DNA of 64,000 nucleotides from Apoda limacodes (GCA_946406115.1 OX291540.1:6816563-6880562); one strand, 5' to 3'; positions 48,697-60,103 are shown, counted from the first letter of the stretch. The notes: generated by a model from the sequence alone, not told the origin. Numbers and translations: made by a program.

Positions 48697-50157
48697 AGTG
48701 TACTACTACTAACTACACAGAGTTATGATTCTAGCAGTCTTTGTATGTATTTTAGTATGTCCATTTGTTCCCTTCTAAATTATTATCCTATTTTAGCAAT
48801 TGAGGTGTCATTTGATGCGTGCAATGGGATTTGGGGCTAATGACGTTTTACTAAACTAATATGGCGAATTCAAAAATCAATAAACAACTTTTGTCTTTGT
48901 ATTAAATTCTGAAAGAAATTTCGAAGATTACTAGATTACAGACCGGCGGATACTTAACTGATTTCATCACTGAGTTATTATATTAATCCAGTGACTTTGA
49001 TAAGTATTTTATTTTATTCTTAAACAAATAACAAATCAGTTTTGTAACAGTTACTGCATTAAATGAGTATCTAAAGATGAGTATTAAATTAACAAGTATT
49101 ATGTATGCAGTACCGTTATTGAAATAGAATCAGTACAATCACCATCCTCTAGGGCTGTGTGCCATCTAACTAATAAAATTTTGGTGCTGACCATTTTGCA
49201 TACAGCAATCCAGCATGATTGCATATTACATGTCACCTTTTCGTTACAACTTTAATAGGTGTGACAGGTTAAATAATTTAACAAGCCGCTTGGTCTTGGA
49301 GGATTTTTTTGTCACAAACGAATGTACTGTATCCGAGATCAATATCGTCATTTTCAGGTTAACGCTCATAAAGTCGATGCCGCTGCAATCTGATAAGATG
49401 TGAAGAAAGAGCAGTACAGTACAGTACAATAATCTAAAATAAAGCTATTGTATTTCTCCGCTCATACAAGCGATACGATCGTAGGTTGTATTAGTAACAT
49501 GCCAAGTTTTACGACAAAACAAGAACAACAAGAATATCCAGCTTTTCCTAAAATCTGAAATCTTTAAGTAGAGGTCAAGGGCTCACAATTTAATATTAGA
49601 CGTATTACATTAAGGACCCTTTCTGCCGTCGTTTGGCACTTTCGCCTCGAGATAACTCAGTTTTCTACACTTTTACCTTCGACAAAATGTCTGCCCGGAT
49701 GTTGCAAAAAGGTAGTATGATTTAATTCCAACAATAGAATTATTATTTGTTTTGTACAGCGTAAGTTTTTCTGGTGAGCAATCACGGCTGACTCAAAAGG
49801 TAAAAACTTGGCATTTTGGTATTTTGCGATATAAAGCTCACATAAGTTACCAACACTAAACTAAAATATTTCGGAAACATCGTTAAATCTATCAGCAATA
49901 TGAGAATACTGTTCCAAATAATTTAAAAATAAAACAGATTGTTATTAGTATTATTTGCAGACAGGAAGTCATCAAACTAAGGCTATTCATTTATTGTAAC
50001 TACTGTTATAGTAGGTATATACACCTTGGTAAAGAACATAGGCTATACCTACTTAAACTGAGCTAATTTTTATATAATTTAGAATAGAGGTACCCTTGGG
50101 GAACGACACAGTTACTATACCTAAACAAGTTTTAGTCGGATTAGTGCACAGAGGGTA

Positions 50158-50515
50158 AATAAAAAAATCGGCGAAGTGCGAGTCGGACTCGTGCACGAAG
50201 GGTTCCGTACCATTATATATAAAAACGGCAAAAAAATCATGTTTATTGTATGGGAGTCCTGCTTAAATATTTGTTTTATTTTAATTTAATTATTTATTTT
50301 TAAATTGAATAAATAACTAAATATTCTGTGAATATTACAACCGTCTACCCGTTGCGGTTGTTATAGCGACAACAGAAATACATCTTCTGTGAAAATTTCA
50401 ACTGTGATAGTTATATCACGGTTCATGAGATACAGCCTGGTGACAGACGGACGGACTGACAGCGGTGTCTTAGTAATAGGGTCCCGTTTTTTACCCTTTG
50501 GGTGGGGTCTTTACA
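50158..50515 (+). mobile_element. GTGCGAGTCGGACTC-family non-autonomous repeat, near full length
   Basis: It begins AAAATCGGCGAAGTGCGAG and runs through CACGAAGGGTTCCGTACCAT, TTGTATGGGAGTCCTGCTTA, GAAATACATCTTCTGTGAAA, TTCATGAGATACAGCCTGGT, CAGACGGACGGACTGACAGC and TAATAGGGTCCCGTTTTTTA. I know this complete block order as one of the commonest short repeats in moths and butterflies. The usual ACGGAACCCTAAAA terminus is lost here. Non-coding. Confidence 0.75.
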
Positions 50516-50929
50516 CGAGTCTTTACGATGAAAAATAAATCACTTACACGGTCAAAAACGCCTGTAGTTTTATTTTTCTTTGCAAGATAAAAAATGTAAC
50601 CCAAAATCGATTAGTTTTAGATGTTTTGTATTTACAGCAAAACAATGTTCGCAATTTTAAATGAACACATACTTACTTCTTCCGTATTAAAAGTTTAAGA
50701 ATAGCAGAGTTTCTACGGCTTGGGATTTCGATATCCGTTTACTTACATCAATTTTATGGATAGTTTTTTTTTGTATTTAAAGCAAACAGTAGCATATCTG
50801 CTTGATTATCACTTAATACATTTTTATAAATTTTTAATTATAATTATATATATTAAAATAATAAAAAGACATTTTACTGAAACAAACAACATAGATGAGT
50901 AAAACGATATGACTAAAATTATAGTACTT
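50516..50929. other. Stretch without recognised features
   Basis: AT-rich gap between the repeat at 50158 and the inverted CR1 endonuclease. Confidence 0.5.
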
Positions 50930-51432
50930 TGCAGCTGCGCGCTGACGTCAGAATGTTCTATGAGCAGCACGATGGTGGGCGTTAGTCTCCCAAATTAACT
51001 AGATCGGCTATGGGATATTTTGCTTCCGAACTTTGTCTGTCGTCAAACTCAGGTGTGAGAAGAGAGATCTGTATAGATATGAATGTGGCCGCCGTGATTT
51101 ACGCGCACCCAAAAATATCGAAAAGTCCCTGTCTTCAAGGCTATGAAACCGGTGACAGCAGATACCCTTCCGGACGAATGTACATACACTGGCACGATAC
51201 ATAATATTGTGCTCGTTTCTAGCCGGGATAATGTAAGTATGAATGACGTATCGGCTGGGTAGGATATCTGCGTCTCCGTTAGAAAATAGAGTATTCGGCT
51301 GTGTAGTCTCCGGATGGTCGTGGACTGAGTTAAGGTTAGCGTGGAAACACCAGATATTGCAAAAAACTTAGTTAAATGTAAGATGAAATAGCTGTTAAAT
51401 TTACACTTTTCCTTTTTTAAATTTTTTACCAA
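50930..51432 (-). pseudogene. CR1-type LINE endonuclease domain (inverted half of the copy at 51480-53490)
   Basis: The minus strand encodes the N-terminal half of a CR1-type APE endonuclease in two frames. One is open for 127 codons and contains FLTETQISYPADTSF (about 51245-51300; the Glu of TETQ is the conserved metal-binding residue). The second frame continues with VCTFVRKGICCHRFHSLEDR, RDFSIF and, near 50965-50990, a GD-x-NAHH block carrying the conserved Asp and Asn. At least one frameshift and several stops make it a pseudogene. The C-terminal endonuclease half, with the SDH signature, is absent. It abuts the reverse transcriptase part of the same family, which reads on the opposite strand. 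Confidence 0.8.
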
Positions 51433-51479
51433 TTTTTTCCCGAAATTAGTTACTTAGACTAAGTAAGGTCTAAAGCTCG

Positions 51480-53490
51480 ACACAGATAGTAAGGTTGCTG
51501 GCGCGGAAGGAAGGGCCCACTGTCATATTCTGTTGTAGGATTCACTCCGCTCTCCTTCTCCGGCACGACTACTACTTCAGAGACTTTTCAAATGTTGGTG
51601 GTTCAGCCTTCCAGGGCGGAGAATAAAGTAATCGCTGGATTCGGGAACTTGTTCAACCTGAAAGTGGCCAACGATCAGCCGTTTCACCGGGTCTCTTTGA
51701 CCAGCAACTGCCAGAGCTAAACTCCGAGTCATCGGCAAAATACCTATTTGGAACCTGCAATTTACACCTGGGCGACTTCCGAGCTTTCCCTCTGGGATTT
51801 GTGCTTTCTGGTCGCTTGCTAAAGCTGGCGAAGAAAACTTGGGCCAGTCGTTTCATGAACACCACGGCAAAAGATCGATGGTGGCTAAGCCCATAGTGCT
51901 AAAGAAAAAGCCTATCTACTGGGCAGTACGAAGGCGCTGTACCACCTACTATACCATGGTGTGGTAAGACCATGCCAAAAATCTCCATAACTCAGCGGGA
52001 GGTCCGGTGGAAGTTACTTTTACTAGTCTTGGCGCTTTTCTACCACACTAGACAATTTCCGTTTTCATAGAAGACTGCAAGTGTGCACCCGGTGCCCAGA
52101 AAGGGCAATAAATCAGATTCATCAAATTACAAGCTAATGGCTATAACCTCTCAATTCTAGAAGGTGACGGAGCGTGTAATCAACACACAGCTTCTAAAAT
52201 ACCTAGAGTAACATGATCTGGTCAGCGATCGCCAATATGGCTTACCTAGTTTATCTCACACACTAATGAGCACTAGCAAAAAAGAGTCAGGGTAAGGCAT
52301 TGGCATGTAGCCTGGACATAGCTAAGGCGTTCTTTCGGGTCTGGCACCGGGGTCTTTTATCAAAGTTGCCATCTTACGGAATGCCCGACGGTTTGTGCAA
52401 ATGAGTGGCTAGCTTTTTGTCCGGCAGACGCATACGGGCCGTAGTCGACGATAGGTTCTCTGATAGCATGGACATTAATGCTAGTGTTCCGAAAGGCTCT
52501 GTGCTGCTTCCTACGCTGTTTTTCCTTCATACGAATGACATGTTATCTATCGATAAAATACATTGCAATGCGGATGACAGTACTGGAGACGATTATTATA
52601 TGGGCCGTGCCAACATCCCTCATTCCGTTGTGGAGGAAAAGCGCGGAGAACTTGTGTCTTAAATCAGGACCCTGTCCAAGGTCTCTGTCTGGGGACGGGA
52701 AAACTGGGTCCGATTCAACCCTACAAAGACACAAGTCTGCGCGTTCACCGCTAAGAAAACCCCAGTTACTGAGGTCCCACAATTCCAGAACACACTCCTC
52801 ATCTCCAAGAACATTGGGTTCCTAGGTGTTGACATCCCCAGCGATGTTCAGTTCCGAGATCATTTGAAAAACATGTTGGCATCCAAAAAAATTTACTCAA
52901 CAGAGCGAAGCAGTATTTCACCTCGGAGCAAATTTTGCTTCTTTACAATTCGCAATTTCGGCCCCATATGGAATGTTGCCCCAATTATGCCATCTCTGGG
53001 CGGGTCCACCCGGATACCAGCTTGGCCCGTTTGACTCGGTTCAATAACAAGCTGTGAGAATCGTCGACAATCACTAACTCGCAAGCTGAGGAAAGACTAT
53101 GCCTTTCTGTGTGTTTTCTACCGCTTGTATAATGGGATATGCTGTGAGGAATTGTTCGAAATGATGCCAAGGCTACTTTCTACCATCGCACGGCTGGCCA
53201 TCGGCAGGGAATTCATCCTTACACCTAAGAACCTAAATGGCCACGTACAGTCAGTTTCAGAGAAACTTTCTCCCACAAACGCGTAGGTTGTGGAACGAGC
53301 TCCCTGTCAAGGTGTTCTCTAAGGAGTACAGTATGGGGTTCTTTAATAAAGAAGTTATTACATTTTTGAAGGGTCAGCAACGCGCGAGTGATGCCCCATG
53401 TGTTGCAAGCGTTCATAGGCTGCGGTAACCGCTAACCATCAGGCGGACCGCAAGCTTGTTTGGCACCTTAGTAGTGTACAAAAGTTAATG
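51480..53490 (+). pseudogene. CR1-type LINE reverse transcriptase and 3' end
   Basis: From about 52090 the plus strand encodes a CR1-type reverse transcriptase in shifting frames: AITS and KVTERVINTQLLKYLE (~52140-52210), SDRQYG (~52225), SLDIAKAFFRVWHRGLLSKL (~52310-52370), VPKGSVLLPTLFFLHTNDML (~52485-52545), NADDSTGD (~52566-52590), FNPTKTQVCAFTAKK (~52715-52755), GFLGVDIPSDVQFRDHL (~52815-52865), and the C-terminal RRLWNELPVKVFS and GFFNKEVITFLKG (53284-53375). In motif A the catalytic Asp position reads Phe (AFFRVWH), motif B has Lys for Gln, and motif C has lost its Tyr though Asp-Asp remains, so it is inactive. 51480-52040 looks like the endonuclease-transcriptase linker, decayed. The copy ends with the family's 3' tail (GCTTGTTTGGCACCTTAGTA). 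Confidence 0.9.
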
Positions 53491-53660
53491 TTAATTGGTT
53501 AATACGAGTGCTTAGTTTAAATTATCACATTACTGCAACAATATTAAGTCAATTAACATTTTTTTTTTATAATTTACAGCATTTTATTTTCATCAAACAT
53601 GACATTGCTTACTGATACTGCATATCTAGATCGTCACATCAATATTAATTTTAGATCGTC

Positions 53661-53709
53661 ACAGGCGGAAAAAGTGCTGTAAGTTGTTTACAGCACTTTT
53701 TCCGCCTGT
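53661..53709. repeat. Perfect 22-bp inverted repeat with 5-base loop
   Basis: The arm at 53661-53682 (starts ACAGGCGGAAAAAGTGCTG) is exactly complementary to 53688-53709; the spacer is GTTGT. The preceding bases TAGATCGTCACA are themselves a repeat of 53626-53637. The loop is too short for a typical animal microRNA precursor. Confidence 0.95.
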
Positions 53710-54833
53710 TAATAAATATCATTACTGTAACATTTGATTCTTCAGTTACAGTGTTCTTTACGTCTGGTATTTCAAAATCTTTCAGCTGTAAGTAGCCAAT
53801 AACGTTCTTGTAGTAACTTTGGATAATCATTTAATGTTGCAAACTGTGACCGATATTTAAAAAAGCTTATGTTTTAAAAAATTGTGGCAATATCACATAA
53901 AGTTTAGAAAATAATGTTTTTTTTTTCGATTTCGAAAAAGTTTTTTGGCAATTTATCTACTTACAACAAAATTGCTTTAGTGCGTCGATATTCTCTCAAA
54001 AATTACATTAACATTTATTTCAAAGACAAAACAAAGTCATGATATTCGTAACACCAATCACACTGTTTTTTTTTTAAATGGAATAAGTATGTATTAATTA
54101 GAAAAAGTATAATTGGGAAAGGGGTAAATCCTTAATTATTTAAAATTTAGTGTTCGTTGAAGAGACTAATATTTTTTTGGGCTTACCTAGTTACTGTGTT
54201 TTGTCAACATGTACATACTTAATGCAAGTACGCTTAGATATCTTCGTTATGAAGTTTTCCTGAACAAAAAGAATATTCTCTTTGCAAGAGCAGATATTTT
54301 GCTTACAACTTAGTCCCATTAAGAAACAGCGAAATAAAATGTAGAACACGTTATCCAAGAGAGGCCGCCTTTGCATTTAAATGAAAGAATCTTGTAAAAT
54401 GCCTCGAAGGTCTTTAGGTTATGCGGAGAAGTGGCCAAGGCGCAGAAACCGCTAATATAGGTAAGTAATATAATAAGCAATGCATGGTCAATCGTCCCTA
54501 GTCATTTACAGTATTTTCGCTTTGGGACCTTAAGTTTCTACTTATTTTACAAAGGTTATTCTGTAGGTAGATGTCACTTTCTTGAAAACTCTTGGTCGTG
54601 TCTAACAATCATTTCGCTGCTTAGCTTAGCAATTTTTTAAACGCTAAGTTGATTTAGACCTTTTGTAGACGTCTGTTTTCTTCACTGTGCCTGTACCCCG
54701 TAACGGCGTTTTCGATAAAACAACGCTACATCACGCGGGCGCCCTGCTGCAAGCACCGGGCGCACGCACGCGTTCATTATTTCTTGTCTTTCAAGGCCGC
54801 TACATGGTACGGGTGGCACGCATCGTTAAGACT
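53710..54833. other. Stretch without recognised features
   Basis: AT-rich; a GC-rich patch at 54710-54830 (CACCGGGCGCACGCACGCG) resembles the patch at 58690-58790 but is not a gene. Confidence 0.45.
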
Positions 54834-55158
54834 GCAGTATAGGCAAGACCGCGTAAATACGCCGTTTTTGTGCAAATTTTGTAGCAAAAATCTAGAAGTG
54901 ACCAATGATTCAATACTTGTGCAAAAAAATAATAATAAGAAAAACTAAAAAAAAAGTTACTACAACACGGTAAAAACGTTAAATCCCAAACAAAAAATAA
55001 ATAAATTTCAAGGCGTCATTAAGGGATAATTTACAAAGGAAGTATATAACAAATATATCTAATAGTAATGTATATGACAAAGTGTAATGACTTTTAGTAC
55101 ATTTACATACACAACGTTAGTATTACATAAAATTAGCTTTCTGGCCTAAATCGCCCTC
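54834..55158. mobile_element. MITE family A, copy 2
   Basis: Matches 299-753 through CGTAAATACGCCGTTTTTGT, GGTAAAAACGTTAAATCCCA, AAATATATCTAATAGTAATG, CATACACAACGTTAGTA and TCGCCCTCT, same orientation. The end repeats are more worn than in copy 1. Confidence 0.75.
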
Positions 55159-55744
55159 TCAAATACAGTTGACGAGACGAAGTGTAGTTTTTATTTTGTT
55201 CTACAAGAGTATGTTCAAACATTATAGATTGTAACATACCTATATAAGCGATTGGTTGTTTTAATGCAATTGGGTTTTACCGCTTAATATGTAATAATTA
55301 AAAAAATATTGTTCAATAGCTTCACTTGTTATTCCAATCTATACTTTTGTAGGACACTGTTTTTCCCGTCGACTTCGACACAGAGACAAATAAAAAGACA
55401 GAGAAGTACATATCATTATTTTTTACCATTGTTACTCAAAAAGAGGCATTTAATTCGTCGATTACAGTATAAAAACAGTTCTAATTTGGAACTAGCACGA
55501 ATTATACAAATTATGAACAAAAAATGAATAAAACATGCTAAAATAACCTACTGGCTGGCTAATTGGAGCTATTCCATAGAGCTATACAATTAAATAAAAA
55601 AAAGTATCCTGCCAATTTGATTAAGGTTATTTTCTTTTTGTTATAGTAATTGTTTTTAGTCATTGAACAAACTGAGTTCTTCTAGTAATGAAAATGAGAC
55701 ACTGACTCCGGAATCATTTTGTACAAAAGCCGCAATTATCTTAA
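55159..55744. other. Stretch without recognised features
   Basis: AT-rich; nothing named. Confidence 0.5.
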
Positions 55745-55970
55745 TATATATAAATCTCGTGTCACAATGTTTGTCCTCAATGGACTCCTAAACTACTGAA
55801 CCGATTTTGATCAAACTTCGTAAATATCTGTTATTTGATCCAACTTAAAAGATAGGATAGTTTTTATCTCGATATGTCAAGTGCGAGCCGGACTCGGGCA
55901 CTATAGGTAAAAACCAACTTTCACCGGGTACAGAGGGACGGCAGCGGAACAACGTTCGCCGGGACAGCTA
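55745..55970 (+). mobile_element. Possible Helitron-like non-autonomous element
   Basis: TATAAATCTCGTGTCACAAT, GACTCCTAAACTACTGAACC, GATTTTGATCAAACTTCG and the end TTCGCCGGGACAGCTAGT form a block order that I recognise from lepidopteran genomes. The CTAG-type end with a GC-rich segment before it suggests a Helitron 3' end. It also contains GTGCGAGCCGGACTCGGGCA at 55881. The class is uncertain. Confidence 0.4.
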
Positions 55971-56113
55971 GTAGTAGATAATTTTTTGCTGCCAAAATTT
56001 CAGGAGTTATACCTGAAAACATACAAGTTGATTTGCGACTGGAAAACCACGAATGGCACCAAGTTCTTCTGAGAGTCCGTATTTCTTATCTTTTTCAACG
56101 AACTAAGACTACA

Positions 56114-56237
56114 GCTGGGTTGCACCAACTAACCTTGACGTTAACCTGCCGTCAAAAATGTAAGATTGTATGAAAATTTGCATAGGTGCCTTTTTAAAAC
56201 TTAACCGGCCTGTCAAAGTCAGTTGGTGCAACCCAGC
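56114..56237. mobile_element. MITE inside the recombinase gene
   Basis: GCTGGGTTGCACCAACT at the left is exactly the reverse complement of AGTTGGTGCAACCCAGC at the right; 124 bp, interior non-coding. The recombinase coding similarity stops at the left border and resumes just right of it, so this is an insertion. Confidence 0.85.
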
Positions 56238-56476
56238 CTAAAAAGTCATCGACACTTTGAAGCATATATTCTATGCTTAAAGCCACAGTAAAATCAAACA
56301 CAACATTGATATTTCAAACTACTTAAAGTTAGTGACACGGCTATCCTAGGGTAATAAGCCAAAGAAATCTAGAGTGCTAACCTCACTAAACATTGAGCGT
56401 TTTTTTTATCAGCAAAATTAAGTACTTAGTACCTATTGATCTACAAATCTACTGCACTTTGAAAGATTTCCTTTAA

Positions 56477-56497
56477 ATATATATATATATATATATA
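56477..56497. repeat. (AT)10 microsatellite
   Basis: AT run between IERFF and the first catalytic block of the recombinase relic. Confidence 0.9.
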
Positions 56498-57217
56498 CAT
56501 ATATTAATTATTGTAGGAAATGCTAATTTCGGCATAAATGAGGCTTGTCGCAGTAATGAATTATTGAAGATAACTACGAATGAACGACATACAAAAAAAA
56601 TCGGAAAATGTATTATTGATCGTTTTAACTGACAGAACGTTCATAATACGACAAGAATACGTGAATATCGTCAAAAAATATCGCACGTTACGGCCCGCTA
56701 ATACAAAAACCGACAGGTTTTTCCTACAATATAATGGCAGAAAATGTACTCGCCAACCTACCTATTGAAATCAACAAAATAGATGCGATGCCAAAGGAGA
56801 TTGCTACATTCTTAAATCTATCAAATCCCAAACAGTTCCCAGGTCATTGTTTCCGTAGAAGCTCAGACACCCTTTTAGCAAATTCAGGTGCTGATCTTAC
56901 AGAACTCAAACGCCACGGAGGGTGGCGGACCAGCACAGTAGCACAAAGCTATATCGAGGATTCGATCGAAAACAAAGCTAAAAAATGAAGCCGAAAAATA
57001 GAGAGTCTTAAACCGACTACTTTTGAACCTTATGGGCCACTATCCTTGACGCGCCCTTAAACATCGAAAGAAAATCCAAAACAGCAACCACAAAATACTT
57101 TATACTACTATTTTACCAAATACACAAGTCATATCTAATACGACTGTTTCAAAACCAAATAAGAATATTATAACACTAGATTTCGAAAATTGTTCTAATT
57201 TCACGATAAATTTCTAA

Positions 57218-59950
57218 TGTTTTTAGTTAAATCCTTTGTTTCGAATGTTCTCGTAGATATGAAAAAGAATAAAAGAAAAATAGAGCGATACCTGCAAATA
57301 CAATAATTAGCAGAATACTCAAAAGTCATAAACAGAAATTGTCTAATTGAGAACATTGGTTACCGTGGCTAAAACTTAGCGGCCTAAAACATCCGGAGAC
57401 CACTGCACTAAAACTATATTTTCTTTGGCAAGGATTTCTATGGATTTGCTTACAAATCTTAGCTTATGCTTAGATCTGACTGAAATTTTAGTAGTGTTTT
57501 ATAGGATATAGCTCAAACACTGAGAAACGTGAAAACATAAATAAATTAATACACTTTTGTTTTTAGAATATCTAAAAATTCTAAAATACAATAGTTGTTT
57601 GCTTGCAAAGTATATTAATTGACCAGGACGCAGCGTGAGACGGCCTTCATTCAGTTGGACAGATGACCAAGAGCCGTAGGAAGCGGATTTCAATTTAATC
57701 TTGTGACTAATGCAAATAACTAAAATTTCTCTCTTCTCTTATAACTTGTGGTTACTTTTGCTAAGTAATTATATTTGAGTTCGTGTTATTTTGTAGGATT
57801 GACTTTTGTCACCTTAAATGGTGTCATAATTACTTAATAACCTACAGGGTAAGTCCAATCCAATTAAACTTTTTCTCACCCATAAAAACTTTTACATCTT
57901 ATTTAAAATCCTATCTTATCAAAAAAGCAACGCTTATACAAACCTTCTTCATCTACATTACGCCCTCAGAGATGAATTTTTAAAAATGCTCAACTACCTT
58001 ATTTCTTTTTGCAACTGAAAGTCTATAAAAGTAATTTTATTTTATTTTTATTCAGGGATGATGCGATTTGAAACGAAGTTACAATATCTTAAAAAATTAT
58101 ACTTCCTACTTAACTATGCAGGAGTTTCGAACAATTATACCATGGCAAAATACTGCGGTAACACTGCCAATCGCGGTTATAAGCTTGCCGCAGTAAGCTG
58201 GATGTAGTTGCAGTTAAAAGCATAGCAGCGCTATTTAAAATTAATAATAAAACCTAAAACTATATTACTTACTAACTATAAAATTATTTTTGCAGCCCAA
58301 TGGTATATATTCTTTTCAGCCCTCGCCAACACCTGATTCCTGTTTAGACACAAAAATCTATTTTAACTATCACCGCTTTTAACCCCCTTTACTCTCGCTT
58401 ACGCCATAAAACGAACCTGTATCCAAAATATCAAGTTAATTTAAGCACCAGCAGCTTGTTCTTGACGTTTAAGAATCAATCATCACTGAGGAGTCCTGAG
58501 TCAGGACAAGTATTTTTACAGGAAAATAAGTTTTTTGGTTTAAATAATAAGTTTTTTTATAAAGAATAAACGGTTATCGTTGGTAGTTATGCGCTGGAAC
58601 CGGGTATACTCGGGTGGCCCGGTTGTATTCCTAAGGAGAACAAGTTATTAGGAATTTAAGAACCGGTACCGGTTATGCATGACCTACGCACAACAAAACA
58701 CAACAGCTGGCACACGCACGTAAGCACGCGCCGGGCACAAGCACGGACGCACGCACGGGCGCACGCACGATACAGCACCGGGCAAATAAATATTCGTCGT
58801 TTTCATGGCAACCTTTCGCCATGTCTGTCCGTCCGTCATCGGTCAGTATGTATATAAGTTATTTTATTTAGAAACTATTAAGACTACAATGAAATTTTGG
58901 TATACATATTTACATAATTATGCTAACTATAAAAGTAGGTATGTATCAATCGATATTTTAGAAAAAAATATAATAGGTAGCTATATGATTTTTTTTATAA
59001 TCTTATCCTTTTTATAGTCTTTGTGTGGAGTGTCGGTGACAGAAAACTTTAACTTTCATACTCCTATTTGTTTTAAAATCTTAGTAGTGGTCATTTTCGG
59101 CTAAGTTCGTGTCAGTACACATATCACTATAAATATTTAGTCAAAAAATTCTAAAACCAAAATTACTTTTGAAGATATCACAAGCTAAATAAGTAATAGC
59201 CAACATATTTAAGCTTAGTATCTGACTCAATCAAAAATGTAGTAGGTAACGTCTACAGAACTACACACTAAACATGGCCCAACATGCACTAGACTTGTTT
59301 TCTTATACATAAATGTATTTTAATAAAATATATTCATTAATATTTATATAAAGATATCTAATAAATTACTGTTACATATAATTTACATGTCACTGTTTAG
59401 TTATGCCTTCCTTACACATGAATATATAACGAGCCAAATCATCCGTGATCTATCGGGGAAGGATAATTTGCGTGCTGTCTAGATGCAAGCATACAGACAG
59501 GTAGATCACAATCTTAATTAAATCGTAGTTCATGCAAATTGTTGTTTAACACGTAAACCAAATATTAATCCAAACTCAAACTTATTGTAGGTAAATGAAC
59601 ATTTTAAGGTCTTGTCAAGAAACAAACACGAACCTCATAAAGTTACTTTATTATACGTCAGATCGTGACTTTTAGGATTCTGGAAAACTCGCGTAAAAAT
59701 ACAATAATTCACAACAAAACCTATAAAAAACAAAGATACAAACTACTGTTATAACAACTTCATAACAACTAACATGATTTTCGTCTAATCTTGAGTAGAG
59801 ATAACCACATATAGTAACTGATTACAGTAAAGAAAGGTTTGTAAATCTACGAGTATTTTAGAACTCAGCTCAGTTTTACTGAGGCTAAAAGAATTCATTT
59901 AATACTTTCTCCAGGTTTCAAGTTATAGCTTGGGGAGCGTTATGCCTTAG
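57218..59950. other. Stretch with minor scraps
   Basis: At 57628-57685 the plus strand encodes RRPSFSWTDDQEP, resembling the R-P-x-x-x-W-T-D-D end of RTE-type LINE proteins; short and uncertain. 58690-58790 is an imperfect GCACGCAC-rich patch whose open frame (RTHARAHAR) is compositional. 58496-58510 is the palindrome GTCCTGAGTCAGGAC. Otherwise blank. Confidence 0.4.
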
Positions 59951-60103
59951 GCTTTAGAGGTAGCTGGTAACATAACATGGATAAACGGGCGAGCCACAGC
60001 TAGTATCACAGGCACAGGCCGTAAAGTTTCGTTGGCTATATTAAGAGATACTGACATTGACAAGTCGATTCTACGAAGAAGACGACGAGGATCTCTACAT
60101 TAA
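59951..60103 (+). other. Unassigned 50-codon open segment
   Basis: Between a TAG and a TAA lies a frame reading ALEVAGNITW...VSLAILRDTDIDKSI... It has a faint likeness to the C-terminal part of the histone H2A fold (LELAGN ... LQLAIRNDEELNKL), but the match is weak, there is no start codon and no other histone-like sequence around it. Possibly chance. Confidence 0.12.

Larger units (their letters stand above)
44894..50157. other. Long AT-rich stretch, almost no features
   Basis: Apart from a single copy of the 39-kb tandem unit (45243-45342) and a TA palindrome (48645-48696) I find nothing. Open frames are short and motif-free. Confidence 0.5.
55971..57217 (+). pseudogene. Crypton-type tyrosine recombinase, decayed gene
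   Basis: A DNA transposon recombinase can be followed across frames. N-terminal part: LPKFQELYLKTYKLICDWK (55989-56045) and SVFLIFFNELR (56074-56106); after a MITE, SIYSMLKATVKSN (56261-56299), NIDISNYLK (~56308) and NKPKKSRVLTSLNIERFF (~56353-56406). Catalytic domain: GINEACRSNELLKIT (56540-56584 region; first Arg), VKKYRTLRPANTKTDRFF (56667-56725), GHCFRRSSDTLLANSG (56842-56889; His-x-x-Arg), LKRHGGWRTSTVAQSYI (56905-56955; His/Trp and the nucleophile Tyr). The C-terminus ends DFENCSNFTINF before a TAA at 57215-57217. So Arg, His-x-x-Arg, His and Tyr of the family are all still encoded, but at least three frameshifts, several stops (one at the Trp position before SIYSM), an AT microsatellite (56477-56497) and the MITE at 56114-56237 break the gene. 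Related host genes derived from Cryptons exist in animals; the decay here argues for a transposon relic. Confidence 0.85.

Noticed and set aside
53661..53709. Possible microRNA precursor
   Set aside because: The arms are perfectly paired with a 5-base loop and the hairpin is only 49 bases long, unlike typical animal precursors.
58675..58857. Frame with RTHARAHAR repeats, possible nuclear protein
   Set aside because: It is a translation of an imperfect GCACGCAC minisatellite.
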